In this document: piece after piece, positions 1 through 8,734 of the stretch | Position numbering within the stretch: the stretch's first letter is position 1 | How the letters are laid out: each line of letters opens with the position of its first letter | NCBI RefSeq assembly: GCF_900090325.1 | Contig: NZ_FMHW01000002.1 | Coordinates: 7,069,001 to 7,133,000 of the forward strand | Length of the DNA stretch: 64,000 nucleotides | Reading direction: 5' to 3' | Source of the DNA: Micromonospora pallida | Lineage (GTDB): Bacteria > Actinomycetota > Actinomycetes > Mycobacteriales > Micromonosporaceae | The notes under the pieces: generated by a model | Told to the model about the DNA's origin: nothing | The model's input: only the letters and a program-made list of their open reading frames with translations | Databases searched by the model: none | Made by a program: the position numbers and the translations under genes

Positions 1-60
1 CGGTCACAACGGGGAGGAGGCGGCCCCACAGCGTCGCCCCCTCCCCGGTCGGTCTGACGG

Positions 61-228
61 TCAGACCTTCGCCTTGCCGAGAATCCGGTTCACTGTTGTG
101 CCGCAGACCGGGCACTTGCCCTTGGCCATGTTCATGCCGGTCTTGGAAACCTCGACCTTGCCTTCGAAGTCGCGCTTCTCCTTGCACTTGACGCAGTAAC
201 CGTTGTAGGTCTGGGCCTGGTCGGCCAC
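61..228 (-). CDS. DUF5679-type small zinc-ribbon protein
   Basis: A 55-residue ORF starting with GTG, preceded by a strong GAGGAGGG ribosome-binding site four bases upstream. Two Cys pairs, CVKC (Cys12/Cys15) and CPVC (Cys39/Cys42), form a probable zinc ribbon. The C-terminus is basic and ends in GKAKV. The composition and spacing match the actinobacterial DUF5679 family, which has no established function. Its size, basic charge and zinc fold suggest nucleic-acid or ribosome contact, but that is inference. It is transcribed away from the metallopeptidase gene at 763. Confidence 0.85.
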   Translation of the reverse strand: MADQAQTYNGYCVKCKEKRDFEGKVEVSKTGMNMAKGKCPVCGTTVNRILGKAKV

Positions 229-762
229 GGTGCCCTCCTCGTCTCGTCCGCCGGTTCGATGCCGGCGGCTGCCCGGCGGCGGGCCTCGGGGGCACCGGCG
301 CTGGGATCTTCTGCGCGGTCACGCTCGTGACCGCTGGTCCGGCGGACCCTACCCAGGTGTGGGTGGTTCCATGTCAGCGATCTATCGACACTGTGAGCTA
401 GTCGACGTCGAGAGTGTGCATGCCGAATTAGGTCGGATAAGTCAGTTTGGCGGGGACACGCCGGGTGAACCGTCCCGAAGTGGTCGACGGGCACCCCCGG
501 TGCCGCCGTCCCAGGGAAGATCACCTAACGTGGAAAGGTCCGGGTCAAGGCCAGCCCGGCGACCCGCCACCGAGGGTGATCGGCGCGCCGTCCGGAGTCG
601 GGTGGCGGCCTGCCGGATGGGCCCGCAAACATTTTTTTTCGGACTGGACGCCATCAACCTGGAGTTTCCGGGCGCGTGTCGGTGGGTTGACCCTTGCGGA
701 CCCCTGGTCAGAACGCATTAGCTTTCCCATGTGACCGGCACCCGAGGCTGCGCGGGCCAGTG
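229..762. other. Intergenic region between divergent genes
   Basis: About 530 bp with no convincing gene. It must hold promoters for the divergent DUF5679 and metallopeptidase genes. An unusual run of eight T (632-639) stands out in this GC-rich DNA, but no GC-rich stem lies directly before it, so it is not a convincing terminator. A weak candidate promoter for the rightward gene is TTGCGG (694-699) with CATTAG (716-721), 16 bp apart. Confidence 0.4.
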
Positions 763-1293
763 ATGGCAGGCGCGCGGAAACCCGTCGTCGAAGTGCGGCG
801 CAGTCAGCGTCGGCGACGTACGGTGTCCGCGTACCGGGACGGGGAACGGGTGGTCGTCCTCATCCCGGACCAGTTCTCCCGGGCCGAAGAGACCGAGTGG
901 GTCGACCGGATGCTCGCCCGGCTCGCGGCGCGCGAGGACAGGCCGGCCCGGAGCGACGCCGAACTGCTCCAACGAGCCCACCGGCTGATCGGCCTCTACC
1001 TGCCGGAGCACCGTCGGGCAGCGGTCCCCGCGAGCGTCCGGTGGGTGACCAACCAGAACGGCCGCTGGGGTTCGTGCACACCGGCCGACCGGACCATCCG
1101 CCTCTCGCACCGACTTCAGGACATGCCCGACTGGGTGATCGACTACGTCCTCCTGCACGAGCTGGCCCATCTCATCGTGCCGAGCCACAACGCCTCGTTC
1201 TGGGCCCTGGTCTGCCGCTACCCGAAGGCCGAGCGGGCCCGTGGCTACCTCGAGGGAATCGCGTCGGTGGCCGGCGGGCCGCTCACCGACTGA
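763..1293 (+). CDS. YgjP/SprT-like zinc metallopeptidase (M48-type)
   Basis: A 176-residue protein with the zincin signature HELAH at about residues 132-136 (two His ligands plus the catalytic Glu). A downstream His at about 142, in SHNASFW, is the likely third ligand. The RWGSC motif before the active site is typical of the YgjP/DUF45 group. It has no signal peptide, so it is probably cytoplasmic; the substrate is unknown. The ATG at 763 was chosen because family similarity starts just after it; an in-frame GTG lies directly before it at 760. A GC-rich imperfect tandem repeat begins right after the stop codon. Confidence 0.8.
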   Translation: MAGARKPVVEVRRSQRRRRTVSAYRDGERVVVLIPDQFSRAEETEWVDRMLARLAAREDRPARSDAELLQRAHRLIGLYLPEHRRAAVPASVRWVTNQNGRWGSCTPADRTIRLSHRLQDMPDWVIDYVLLHELAHLIVPSHNASFWALVCRYPKAERARGYLEGIASVAGGPLTD

Positions 1294-1295
1294 AC

Positions 1296-1380
1296 CGACC
1301 CGCCGCCGGACCGTTGCCGACCCGCCGCCGGGACGCTGCCGACAGGGCTGACCCGCCGCCGGGCCGCTGCCGGGCCGCTG
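1296..1380. repeat. Imperfect tandem repeat after metallopeptidase stop
   Basis: The block GACCCGCCGCCGG occurs three times, beginning at 1297, 1319 and 1350 (spacings 22 and 31), starting three bases past the TGA of the upstream gene. Similar 3'-end tandem repeats occur at 22755, 43711 and 49254. Confidence 0.6.
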
Positions 1381-1441
1381 TTGCGGGGTCGCCGCCGTCC
1401 ACGGCGCGGACGGCCCGAGCGGGGGAGGTTAGGGTCGGGTC

Positions 1442-2050
1442 GTGACCCGACGAGTGGTGGTGGCGTTGCTCGCCCCGGTGGCCTGGTCGCCGCCGGGCAT
1501 CGACCCGGCGGACTGGCGACATGCCCTGGCCGAGGACGTGGTGGACCTCCTCGCCACCCTCCAGGAGGTCGAGACGGCGGTCGCGGTGACGCCTGCGGAC
1601 CGGTCGCTGGCCGACGCGGTGGTCTGGCCCGGCACCCCGGTCGTCGAGGTGCCGGCACCGACCGTCGACGCGGTTCTCGCCGCGCTGGACGGGTACGACC
1701 AGGCCGCCGTGATCGCGGCCGACGCGCCGGACCTGCCAGGGCTCACCGTGGGCAAGCTGCTGCGTCCGTTGACCACCCGGCCCGTCGCGGTGGCTCCGGC
1801 CGAGGGGACCGGACCGGGGCTGCTCGGCCTCGCCGCCCGGCTCCCCGCGCCGGCGTGGCTGCCGGCGGTCGACCTGGACACCGCGCTGCCCACCGCGATC
1901 CGGGCCGCCGCCCCCCGTCCCGCCGACCTCGCGGTCACCGCCGCCTGGCGACGGGTACGCGGCCCGGCCGACTTCGCCACCCTCGACCCGGCGGTGGAGG
2001 GGTGGGAGGCGACCCGGGCGCTGCTCGCAACCGGCCACCTCTCCGTCTGA
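1442..2050 (+). CDS. Conserved hypothetical protein, GT-A/DUF2064-like
   Basis: A 202-residue soluble protein starting with GTG. The central segment AADAPDLPG followed by a hydrophobic run resembles the nucleotide-binding core of DUF2064/CofC-like GT-A nucleotidyltransferases, in which an Asp in a similar position binds metal-nucleotide. The match is by eye and the N-terminal part is not diagnostic. It is a single gene on the plus strand, followed by an inverted repeat shared with the convergent downstream gene. A role in nucleotide-sugar or cofactor chemistry is possible but unproven. Confidence 0.55.
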   Translation: MTRRVVVALLAPVAWSPPGIDPADWRHALAEDVVDLLATLQEVETAVAVTPADRSLADAVVWPGTPVVEVPAPTVDAVLAALDGYDQAAVIAADAPDLPGLTVGKLLRPLTTRPVAVAPAEGTGPGLLGLAARLPAPAWLPAVDLDTALPTAIRAAAPRPADLAVTAAWRRVRGPADFATLDPAVEGWEATRALLATGHLSV

Positions 2051-2113
2051 CCGCATCACTGCCTGAACGCCCTGCGGCCACACCGCCTCACCGTCCTGGC
2101 GCCCACCGCCCAG

Positions 2114-2171
2114 GTGGTAGCAGGGGTCCCCTGCTCATCAAAAAACGACTGCAGGGGTCCCCTGCTACCAC
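2114..2171. repeat. Inverted repeat, GCAGGGGTCCCCTGC family, copy 1
   Basis: Perfect 21-bp arms (2114-2134 and 2151-2171) around a 16-base A-rich loop. Each arm holds the near-palindrome GCAGGGGTCCCCTGC. It lies between convergent genes ending at 2050 (+) and 2227 (-), so it can act as a bidirectional terminator. Related copies lie at 20935, 35794 and 48121, all between convergent genes. Confidence 0.85.
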
Positions 2172-2226
2172 GCAGCGGGGCGCGCCGGTCGGCGGAAGCG
2201 GGACGCGGACGAGGTGATCGGGCTGG

Positions 2227-3528
2227 TCAGGACCGGTCGGTGTCCTGCGGGGGCGTGCCGTCGCCGCCCGGCGGCTGCTCCTCCGGGCCGCCCGGCTCCG
2301 CCGCGCCGCCCGGGGCGGCGAGGAACTCCTCCAGCTCGCCGAAGTCGAGCTGGGAACGGGCGAAGGCCTCCGGGTCGGCGAAGTCCTCGCCCGAGGGGAG
2401 CAGGTCCGGGTGGCCCCACACGGCGTCCCGGCCGGCGATCCCCCGGTGCTCGGTCAGCGCCGACCAGAGCGCCGCCGCCTCGCGCAGCCGGCGCGGCCGC
2501 AGCTCCAGGCCGACCAGGGCGGCGAAGGTCTGCTCGGCGGGCCCGCCGGCCGCCCGCCGCCGGCGGAACGCCTCACCGAGGGCGACCACGTTCGGCAGTC
2601 GCCCGCCGGCCGCGTTGTCCACCACGTGGCAGACCCAACCTTCGACCAGGGCGAGGGCGGTCTCCAACCGGGCCAGGGACGCCTTCTGCGCCGGGGTGTC
2701 CTCCGGCGTGAAGATGCCCTCCAGGGCGATCGCCCGCATCGACTCCGGGTCGGTCGGGTCGACCCGGCCCATCGCCTCCTCGATCGCCTCCCGGTTGACC
2801 CGGATCCCGGCGGCGTACGTCTCGACGGAGCTGAGCACGTGCCCGCGCAGCCACGGGACGTGCTGGAAGAGGCGCTGGTGGGCGGCCTCGCGCAGGGCGA
2901 CGTAGAGGCGTACCTCGTCCTCGGGCAGTTCCAGGCCCGAGCCGTACTGCTTGATGTTGGCCGGGATGAGCGCCGCCGTGCCGGCCGGGCCGAGCGGCAG
3001 GCCGATGTCGCCGGCGGAGAGCACCTCGGCGGCGAGCGACCCGAGTGCCTGCCCGAGCTGCCCGCCGAAGAGCGCCCCGCCCAGGGTGGCCACCATCGAC
3101 TGCATCGGACCGAGCTGGGCCCGCGCCTCCGGCGGAACCAGGTCGCCCATCGCGCCGACCATCCGGCTGGCCACCGGGTCGCAGAGCTTGCGCCAGACGT
3201 CGAGGGTCTTGTAGATCCACTCGTTGCGGTTCCAGGCGACCGGGGTCTGGATGCCCGACGGCCACGACGAGACCGGCTCCAGCCACAGGTCGGCCAGGCG
3301 CAGGGCCTCCTCCACGGCGTTGCGCTCGTACGGCGTGACGGCCGGGTCGCCCGAGGCGGCGAGCTGGCTGGCCGCCACCTGACGGGCCAGGTCCCAGTTG
3401 ACCGGACCGCTGCCCGGTGCCGAGAGCAGGTGCTGCAACTGGCTCATGAACTGCTGCAGTTGCGCGGGGTCGTTGGGGTCTGGTGGTTGCCCACCCGGGA
3501 GCGCGAAGCCAAACGGAATATCAGGCAC
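2227..3528 (-). CDS. DUF2342-family zinc-dependent metalloprotease-like protein
   Basis: A 433-residue protein of the actinobacterial COG5282/DUF2342 family, often annotated as a putative hydrolase associated with coenzyme F420 biosynthesis. The N-terminus (PDIPFGF) is followed by a Pro/Gln-rich stretch and a helical body. REAAH (about 213-217) and EGWVCH (about 296-301) are candidate zincin-type metal ligands; the first is an HExxH variant with Arg in place of the first His. The C-terminus is Gly/Pro-rich and low in complexity. GTG at 3528 was chosen because family similarity begins there. The same frame stays open upstream across two opposite-strand genes, which is a high-GC artefact. Confidence 0.85.
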   Translation of the reverse strand: MPDIPFGFALPGGQPPDPNDPAQLQQFMSQLQHLLSAPGSGPVNWDLARQVAASQLAASGDPAVTPYERNAVEEALRLADLWLEPVSSWPSGIQTPVAWNRNEWIYKTLDVWRKLCDPVASRMVGAMGDLVPPEARAQLGPMQSMVATLGGALFGGQLGQALGSLAAEVLSAGDIGLPLGPAGTAALIPANIKQYGSGLELPEDEVRLYVALREAAHQRLFQHVPWLRGHVLSSVETYAAGIRVNREAIEEAMGRVDPTDPESMRAIALEGIFTPEDTPAQKASLARLETALALVEGWVCHVVDNAAGGRLPNVVALGEAFRRRRAAGGPAEQTFAALVGLELRPRRLREAAALWSALTEHRGIAGRDAVWGHPDLLPSGEDFADPEAFARSQLDFGELEEFLAAPGGAAEPGGPEEQPPGGDGTPPQDTDRS

Positions 3529-3693
3529 GGGTCTACGGTACGCGCGGCGCGCCGCTGGTCGCCGCCACCGGCGTTGCGCTGAGGGCGAAGTCGCCGACCG
3601 CGGTACGGGCCCGGCGGCCGCGGTGACGGGCGGGCCGCGCCGGTCGGTTCGTCGGCCCCGGAGGACGCCACACCGGTCGGTACGCTCTGCCGC

Positions 3694-4707
3694 ATGAGAC
3701 GTCGCGGTGTCACGGTCCTGCTCGGTGCTCTGCTCACCACCCTGCTCAGCATCGGAGTGCTCGCGGCGCCGATCCCGTACGTGGTGCTCGGACCCGGGCC
3801 GACCGTCGACACCCTCGGCACGGAGAACGGGGAGGAGATCATCAAGGTCGACGGCCGGGAGACCTCCACCTCGGCGGGACAGCTCCGGCTGACCACCGTC
3901 GGCGTGCAGCCGTCGGTGAAACTGCGGTCGGCGATCGCCGGCTGGTTCTCGCCGGACCGGGCGGTGGTGCCCCGGGAGTTGGTCTACCCGCCGGGGCAGA
4001 GCCGGAAGCAGGTCGAGGAGCGTAACGCCGAGGAGTTCACCGCGTCGCAGACCAGCGCCGAGACGGCCGCGCTGCGGAAGCTGGGCTACCCGGTCCAGGT
4101 GGTGGTCCGGACGGTGAGCGCGGACGGCCCCTCGGCCGGCCAGCTCCAGGTCGGTGACCTGATCACTTCGGTCGACGGCGAGCCGGTCACCAGCGCGAAC
4201 GGGTTGACCGGGCTGATCCGGGCGCGTCCGGCGGGCTCGCCGCTGGCCGTCGGCTACACCCGGGGCGGGGTCGCCGGCACGGCCACCGTGACCAGCCGGG
4301 AGCAGGACGGCCGGCCGCGCGTCGGCATCGAGATCGAGCAGCAGCAGCCGCACCCGTTCACTCTGGAGATCGACCTCGGGGACATCGGCGGGCCGAGCGC
4401 CGGGCTGATGTTCGCGTTGGGCATCGTGGACAAGCTGGATCCCGACGACCTCACCGGCGGCCGGATCATCGCGGGCACCGGCACCATCGACGACGAGGGC
4501 CAGGTCGGGCCGATCGGCGGCATTGCCCAGAAGCTGGTGGGCGCCAAGGAGGCCGGGGCCAAGGTGTTCCTGGTGCCGGCGGCGAACTGCGCCGAGGCGC
4601 TGGCCAACCCGCAGCCCGGGCTTCCGCTGCTGAAGGTGAGCAGCCTGGACGAGGCGCTGACCGCCCTGGAGACGCTGCGCGCCGGGGGCGAGCCGACCCG
4701 CTGCTGA
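3694..4707 (+). CDS. YlbL-family PDZ and Lon-like (S16) serine protease
   Basis: A 337-residue membrane-anchored protease. Domains in order are an N-terminal signal anchor (about 5-28), an extracytoplasmic segment, a PDZ domain (about 130-205, with GDLITSVDGEPV), and a Lon-type S16 catalytic domain. The catalytic dyad is readable: Ser235 in GGPSAG and Lys280 in AQKLVGAKEAG, 45 residues apart as in Lon proteases. There is no AAA+ domain, as expected for the YlbL group. The active site is predicted to face outside. It is divergent from the DUF2342 gene and 144 bp before UPF0182; the pairing of YlbL with UPF0182 is seen in other actinomycetes. Confidence 0.9.
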   Translation: MRRRGVTVLLGALLTTLLSIGVLAAPIPYVVLGPGPTVDTLGTENGEEIIKVDGRETSTSAGQLRLTTVGVQPSVKLRSAIAGWFSPDRAVVPRELVYPPGQSRKQVEERNAEEFTASQTSAETAALRKLGYPVQVVVRTVSADGPSAGQLQVGDLITSVDGEPVTSANGLTGLIRARPAGSPLAVGYTRGGVAGTATVTSREQDGRPRVGIEIEQQQPHPFTLEIDLGDIGGPSAGLMFALGIVDKLDPDDLTGGRIIAGTGTIDDEGQVGPIGGIAQKLVGAKEAGAKVFLVPAANCAEALANPQPGLPLLKVSSLDEALTALETLRAGGEPTRC

Positions 4708-4851
4708 CTTCCGCCGGGGGGACCGGAGGTCGGTCGATCGAACCGTGACCGTCAGCGGCGTGACCTTGACCCGAGGTGTCCAGGAACACCACGTACTCTT
4801 GTGGCCTGGTCGGATCCGGTCACAACGAGCGTGCGGAGCCCAACAGTGGTC

Positions 4852-7848
4852 ATGCGTAGCACCCCCCTGCCAAGGATGAGCCGACGCGGACGCGTCACGA
4901 TCGGTGTCCTGATCGGGGTGTTCGTACTCTTCACCCTGCTGGGTTGGGGCGTACAGGCGTGGACGGACTGGCTCTGGTTCGACGAGGTCGACTACACCGA
5001 GGTCTTCACCGGCGTCCTGCTCACCCGGGTGCTGCTCTTCCTGGCCGTGGGCCTGGGCATGGCCGCAGTGATCGGCGTCAACCTGTGGCTGGCCCACCGG
5101 CTGCGCCCCGGGCTGCGGCCACACTCCGCCGAGCAGGCCACCCTTGAGCGGTACCGGATGGTCCTCGGGCCGCGGATCGGCACCTGGATCCTGGTCGTCA
5201 GCGCCGTGGTGGGCCTCTTCGCCGGGCTGTCGGCGCAGAGCCGGTGGAGCCAGTGGCTGCTCTTCCGTAACGGCGGGGACTTCGGTGTGAAGGACCCCGA
5301 GTTCGGGGTGGACGTCGGCTTCTACGTCTTCCAGTTGCCGTTCCTGCGCTACGTGCTCGGGGTGGGCTTCACCGCCGTGGTGCTGTCCGTGGTCGGCGCG
5401 CTGGCCGTGCACTACGTCTTCGGCGGCGTGCGCCTCCAAGGGGTCGGCGACCGGATGACCAACGCCGCGCGTGCCCACCTGACCACCCTGGTCGCGGTCT
5501 TCGTCCTGCTCAAGGCGGTCGCGTACGTGCTGGACCGGCGGGCGATGCTGCTGGAGTACAACGACAGCGCCAAGCTCTACGGCGCCGGGTACGCGGACGT
5601 CAACGCGCTGCTGCCGGCCAAGGAGATCCTCGCCTACATCTCGATCGTGGTGGCCATCGCGATCATCGTCTTCTCCAACGCGGTGATGCGGAACCTGGTC
5701 TGGCCGGGCATCTCGTTGGCCCTGCTCGGGGTCTCCGCGGTGGCGATCGGCGGCATCTACCCCTGGGCGGTGCAGACCTTCGAGGTCAAGCCGAGCGCCC
5801 GGGACAAGGAGGCCCCGTACATCCAACGCAGCATCGACGCCACCCGGGACGCGTTCGGGCTGACCGACGTCAAGGCCACGCCGTACGGGGCGAACAACCT
5901 CACCCCGCCGGCCACCCTGGCCACCGACAAGTCCGTGGTGCCGAACGCCCGGCTGCTCGACCCGCAGTTGGTCTCCGAGACGTACACCCAGTTGCAGCAG
6001 GTCCGGGGCTTCTACGACTTCGGCCCGAAGCTGGACATCGACCGGTACACGGTGGGCGGCCAGACCCAGGACTACGTGGTCGGCATGCGCGAGATCAACT
6101 ACGGCGAGCTGACCGACCAGCAGAGCAACTGGATCAACCGGCACACCGTCTACACCCACGGCTTCGGGCTGGTCGGGGCCCCGGCCAACCAGGTGGTCTG
6201 CGGTGGCCAGCCGTTCTTCGTCTCCGGCTTCCTCGGCGAGAAGGAGCAGGAGCGCTGCTCCGCGCAGACCGACCAGATCCCGACCGAGCAGCCCCGGATC
6301 TACTACGGCGAGCGGATGACCGCCGACGACTACGCGATCGTCGGCTCCACCGACGAGGACCGGCACGCCGAGTTCGACCGGCCCACCCCGACCACCGGGG
6401 GCGAGCAGTACTACACCTACACCGGCTCGGGTGGGGTGGAGGTCGGTTCGTTCAGCCGCCGGCTGCTCTACGCGATCAAGGAGCAGGAGTCGAACTTCCT
6501 CCTCTCCGAGGCGGTCAACGACAACTCCAAGCTGCTCTACGTGCGTAACCCCCGGGACCGGGTGGAGAAGGTCGCCCCGTTCCTCACCATCGACGGCGAC
6601 CCGTACCCGGCGGTGGTCGACGGACGGATCCAGTGGATCATCGACGCGTACACCACGTCGGCGACCTACCCGTACGCCGAGCGGGTCAACCTCCAGCAGG
6701 AGACCACCGACGAGCTGACCGGACGGGGCACCTTCCAGCTCGCCCGGGAGAACGTCAACTACATCCGCAACTCGGTGAAGGCCACCGTCGACGCGTACGA
6801 CGGCACGGTCCGGCTCTACGAGTTCGACGACGCCGACCCGGTGCTGAAGGCGTGGAACAAGGCGTTCGGCGGTGACCTGGTGACGCCGAAGTCGGAGATC
6901 CCGGCCGAGCTTGCCGCGCACTTCCGCTACCCGGCGGACATGTTCAAGGTGCAGCGCAACCTGCTGACCAAGTTCCACGTCACCAACCCGGGCGACTTCT
7001 ACTCCGGTCAGGACTTCTGGCAGGTGCCGAATGTCCCGGACGCCCCGGACAGTGGGCAGAAGCAGCCGCCGTACTACCTCTACACGCAGCTTCCGGAGCA
7101 GGACGCGCCGCGCTTCCAGCTCACCTCGGCGGTCACCCCGAACGGCCGACAGAACCTCGCCGCGCTGATCTCCGGGTCGTACGTCGACGGGAAGCCCCGG
7201 CTGGAGGTGCTGGAACTGCCGGACCAGACCCGGGTCTCCGGTCCGGTCCAGGTGCACCAGCAGATGACCAACAACGCCAACATCCGGCAGCAGCTCAACC
7301 TGCTCTCCTCCAACCAGGCCCAGGTGCAGTACGGCAACCTGCTCTCGCTGCCCTTCGGTAACGGGATGCTCTACGTCGAGCCGGTCTACGTGAAGAGCAA
7401 CCAGCAGGACGCGTACCCGCTGTTGCAGAAGGTGCTGCTCTCCTACGGTGACGGCGGCTCGTACGTGGTGCTCGCCAACAACCTGGAAGAGGGCATCAAG
7501 CAGCTCGTCGAGCAGGGCAAACAGGCCGCCCCGGGCACCACCCCGCCGCCGGCCGGGGAAGGCGAGACTCCGCCCCCGCCGGCCGGCGGCAACGCTCCGC
7601 CGCTGACCGGGGAACTGGCCACGGCCGCCCAGCGGGTGCAGACCGCCATCGCCGAGGTCCGGGCCGCGCAGACCTCCGGTGACTTCGAGCGGTACGGCCG
7701 GGCGCTGAAGGCCCTGGACGAGGCGATCAACGCCTTCCAGCAGGCACAGCAGGCGGCCACCCCGGCCACCCCGGCACCCAGTGGCAGTCCGTCCGCGCCC
7801 GCGCCGAGCAGCGCTCCGTCCTCACCGGCACCGAGCCCGAGCGGCTGA
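4852..7848 (+). CDS. UPF0182 family large membrane protein
   Basis: About 998 residues. The N-terminal third has roughly seven transmembrane segments, starting near residues 16-40. A large extracytoplasmic part rich in Tyr, Asp and Asn follows, with motifs such as GEQYYTYTG and EQESNFLLSEA. The C-terminal 90 residues are low in complexity and rich in Pro, Ala and Ser. UPF0182 is a widespread actinobacterial and cyanobacterial family of unknown function. ATG 4852 was chosen; GTG 4801 and ATG 4876 are in-frame alternatives and none has a clear ribosome-binding site. A hairpin with a short T run follows the gene. Confidence 0.9.
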   Translation: MRSTPLPRMSRRGRVTIGVLIGVFVLFTLLGWGVQAWTDWLWFDEVDYTEVFTGVLLTRVLLFLAVGLGMAAVIGVNLWLAHRLRPGLRPHSAEQATLERYRMVLGPRIGTWILVVSAVVGLFAGLSAQSRWSQWLLFRNGGDFGVKDPEFGVDVGFYVFQLPFLRYVLGVGFTAVVLSVVGALAVHYVFGGVRLQGVGDRMTNAARAHLTTLVAVFVLLKAVAYVLDRRAMLLEYNDSAKLYGAGYADVNALLPAKEILAYISIVVAIAIIVFSNAVMRNLVWPGISLALLGVSAVAIGGIYPWAVQTFEVKPSARDKEAPYIQRSIDATRDAFGLTDVKATPYGANNLTPPATLATDKSVVPNARLLDPQLVSETYTQLQQVRGFYDFGPKLDIDRYTVGGQTQDYVVGMREINYGELTDQQSNWINRHTVYTHGFGLVGAPANQVVCGGQPFFVSGFLGEKEQERCSAQTDQIPTEQPRIYYGERMTADDYAIVGSTDEDRHAEFDRPTPTTGGEQYYTYTGSGGVEVGSFSRRLLYAIKEQESNFLLSEAVNDNSKLLYVRNPRDRVEKVAPFLTIDGDPYPAVVDGRIQWIIDAYTTSATYPYAERVNLQQETTDELTGRGTFQLARENVNYIRNSVKATVDAYDGTVRLYEFDDADPVLKAWNKAFGGDLVTPKSEIPAELAAHFRYPADMFKVQRNLLTKFHVTNPGDFYSGQDFWQVPNVPDAPDSGQKQPPYYLYTQLPEQDAPRFQLTSAVTPNGRQNLAALISGSYVDGKPRLEVLELPDQTRVSGPVQVHQQMTNNANIRQQLNLLSSNQAQVQYGNLLSLPFGNGMLYVEPVYVKSNQQDAYPLLQKVLLSYGDGGSYVVLANNLEEGIKQLVEQGKQAAPGTTPPPAGEGETPPPPAGGNAPPLTGELATAAQRVQTAIAEVRAAQTSGDFERYGRALKALDEAINAFQQAQQAATPATPAPSGSPSAPAPSSAPSSPAPSPSG

Positions 7849-7893
7849 TCCGGTCGGTTGCCGGGGCCCGTCCTGCCGATCCGGTCGGAGGAG

Positions 7894-7926
7894 GGGCCCC
7901 GGTGACCACGGGGAGGGGCCCGTTTT
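7894..7926 (+). terminator. Hairpin terminator after UPF0182 gene
   Basis: Seven-base GGGCCCC arm (7894-7900) pairs with GGGGCCC (7915-7921), followed by GTTTT. It lies about 45 bp past the UPF0182 stop and 40 bp before the tRNA gene. Confidence 0.6.
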
Positions 7927-7965
7927 GCGGGTCCGCGTCGGGTTGCGCTAAGGTTAGTGAGTCGA

Positions 7966-8042
7966 CGCGGGGTGGAGCAGCTCGGTAGCTCGCTGGGCTC
8001 ATAACCCAGAGGTCGCAGGTTCAAATCCTGTCCCCGCTACCA
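7966..8042 (+). tRNA. Initiator tRNA-fMet (CAU), copy 1
   Basis: A 77-nt cloverleaf with encoded CCA. The anticodon loop is CTCATAA (anticodon CAT), on an anticodon stem ending in three consecutive G:C pairs (GGG/CCC). The first acceptor pair is mismatched (C1 with U72). These two features identify the bacterial initiator tRNA rather than elongator Met or Ile2. The sequence is identical to the copy at 9652. Confidence 0.97.
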
Positions 8043-8045
8043 CGA

Positions 8046-8083
8046 CGGAACGGCCCTCCGGTAACCACCGGAGGGCCGTTCCG
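8046..8083 (+). terminator. Strong hairpin terminator of tRNA-fMet copy 1
   Basis: Perfect 17-bp stem (8046-8062 with 8067-8083) around an AACC tetraloop, three bases after the tRNA CCA end. Confidence 0.85.
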
Positions 8084-8107
8084 CTTTCTGTCCTCGTACG
8101 CCTCGCC

Positions 8108-8266
8108 CGAGATTTCCGGTGCCAAGGGCCGACGACGCGCAGACCGACACTCTGCGCACAGATGTCGTCAAGGCCGTCGACAACCGGCGCGGCATCGTGG
8201 CGAACATCGCCGGCACTGCCACCGAACACCGACGGCGGTGTCCACTCCTTCGAGGGCGGCCCCCGG
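8108..8266 (+). pseudogene. Remnant of C39-like secreted protein gene
   Basis: About 159 bp nearly identical to positions 9117-9265 inside the intact gene at 8735. The copy has lost its frame: there is an extra G in GCCAAGGGCC and further small indels near 8225. It starts and stops abruptly within the coding sequence, with no start codon, signal peptide or catalytic Cys. The similarity ends in GAGGGCGGCC, just before the catalytic His codon of the parent. An inverted-repeat element begins seven bases later. Confidence 0.85.
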
Positions 8267-8272
8267 CCCCCT

Positions 8273-8349
8273 CGTCGATCATGGAGTTGGGGCACCGCCC
8301 AAACCTCGCAATCGTCACCAACCATGGCACCACAACTCCATGATCGACG
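8273..8349. repeat. Inverted-repeat element with CGTCGATCATGGAGTTG arms
   Basis: A 17-bp perfect inverted repeat (CGTCGATCATGGAGTTG at 8273-8289; its complement at 8333-8349) extended by a partly matched GGCACC motif, enclosing about 43 bp. It abuts the broken end of the pseudogene fragment. No protein is encoded. It resembles a small intergenic repeat or MITE-like unit; only one copy is in this window. Confidence 0.7.
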
Positions 8350-8734
8350 GGGCGCGGCGGGGCACGGCGGGGGGTGGCGGGGGGTGTGTGCCGGGGTGTC
8401 GTGTTTGGCGTGCGGTACGGCCGGTCCGGGGGCCGGGTGCGGGGTGCGGGGCGGGAATCGGCTTGGGGGTGGGGGTGTTGTACAGGGTTCACCCCCGAGC
8501 ACCCCGACCGGCGTCATCATGCCGGCACCCCGGGGGCGTCGTGCCCGCTGGCCGATGCTCTGCACGCCGGCTTCCGAGCCTGGAATGCCGGCCGGCCTGC
8601 GGGTGTTGTATATGGCTGGCGCACCCCGTGCGGGCTGAGGCCCCGGGACAGGCGCCCAGAATCTTTCCCCCTTTTCGGCGTGTGGCGTCCCCGCGCCCGT
8701 GCCATCCCCCGTGACGGAAAGGCAGGACACCCCC
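8350..8734. other. Non-coding region upstream of C39-like gene
   Basis: About 385 bp of G-rich DNA with no supportable ORF. The motif GGGTGTTGTA occurs twice (about 8476 and 8602); the first sits inside an inverted repeat GGGGGTG/CACCCCC. The second copy, reading TTGTATATGG, could contain the -10 region for the gene at 8735. Nothing else is recognised. Confidence 0.4.

Noticed and set aside
4801..4851. Start of UPF0182 at GTG 4801
   Set aside because: The first 17 codons do not look like the family N-terminus, which is basic residues directly before the first helix; ATG 4852 is preferred, although no ribosome-binding site decides it.
3529..7257. Very long minus-strand reading frame continuing upstream of the DUF2342 gene
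   Set aside because: It is antisense to the well-supported YlbL and UPF0182 genes, has His/Arg/Val/Gly-rich composition without domains, and is the usual high-GC third-position shadow.
8119..8343. ORF over the C39-like fragment as a real gene
   Set aside because: It is out of frame with the parent protein in part, has no signal peptide or catalytic Cys, and runs into the inverted repeat.
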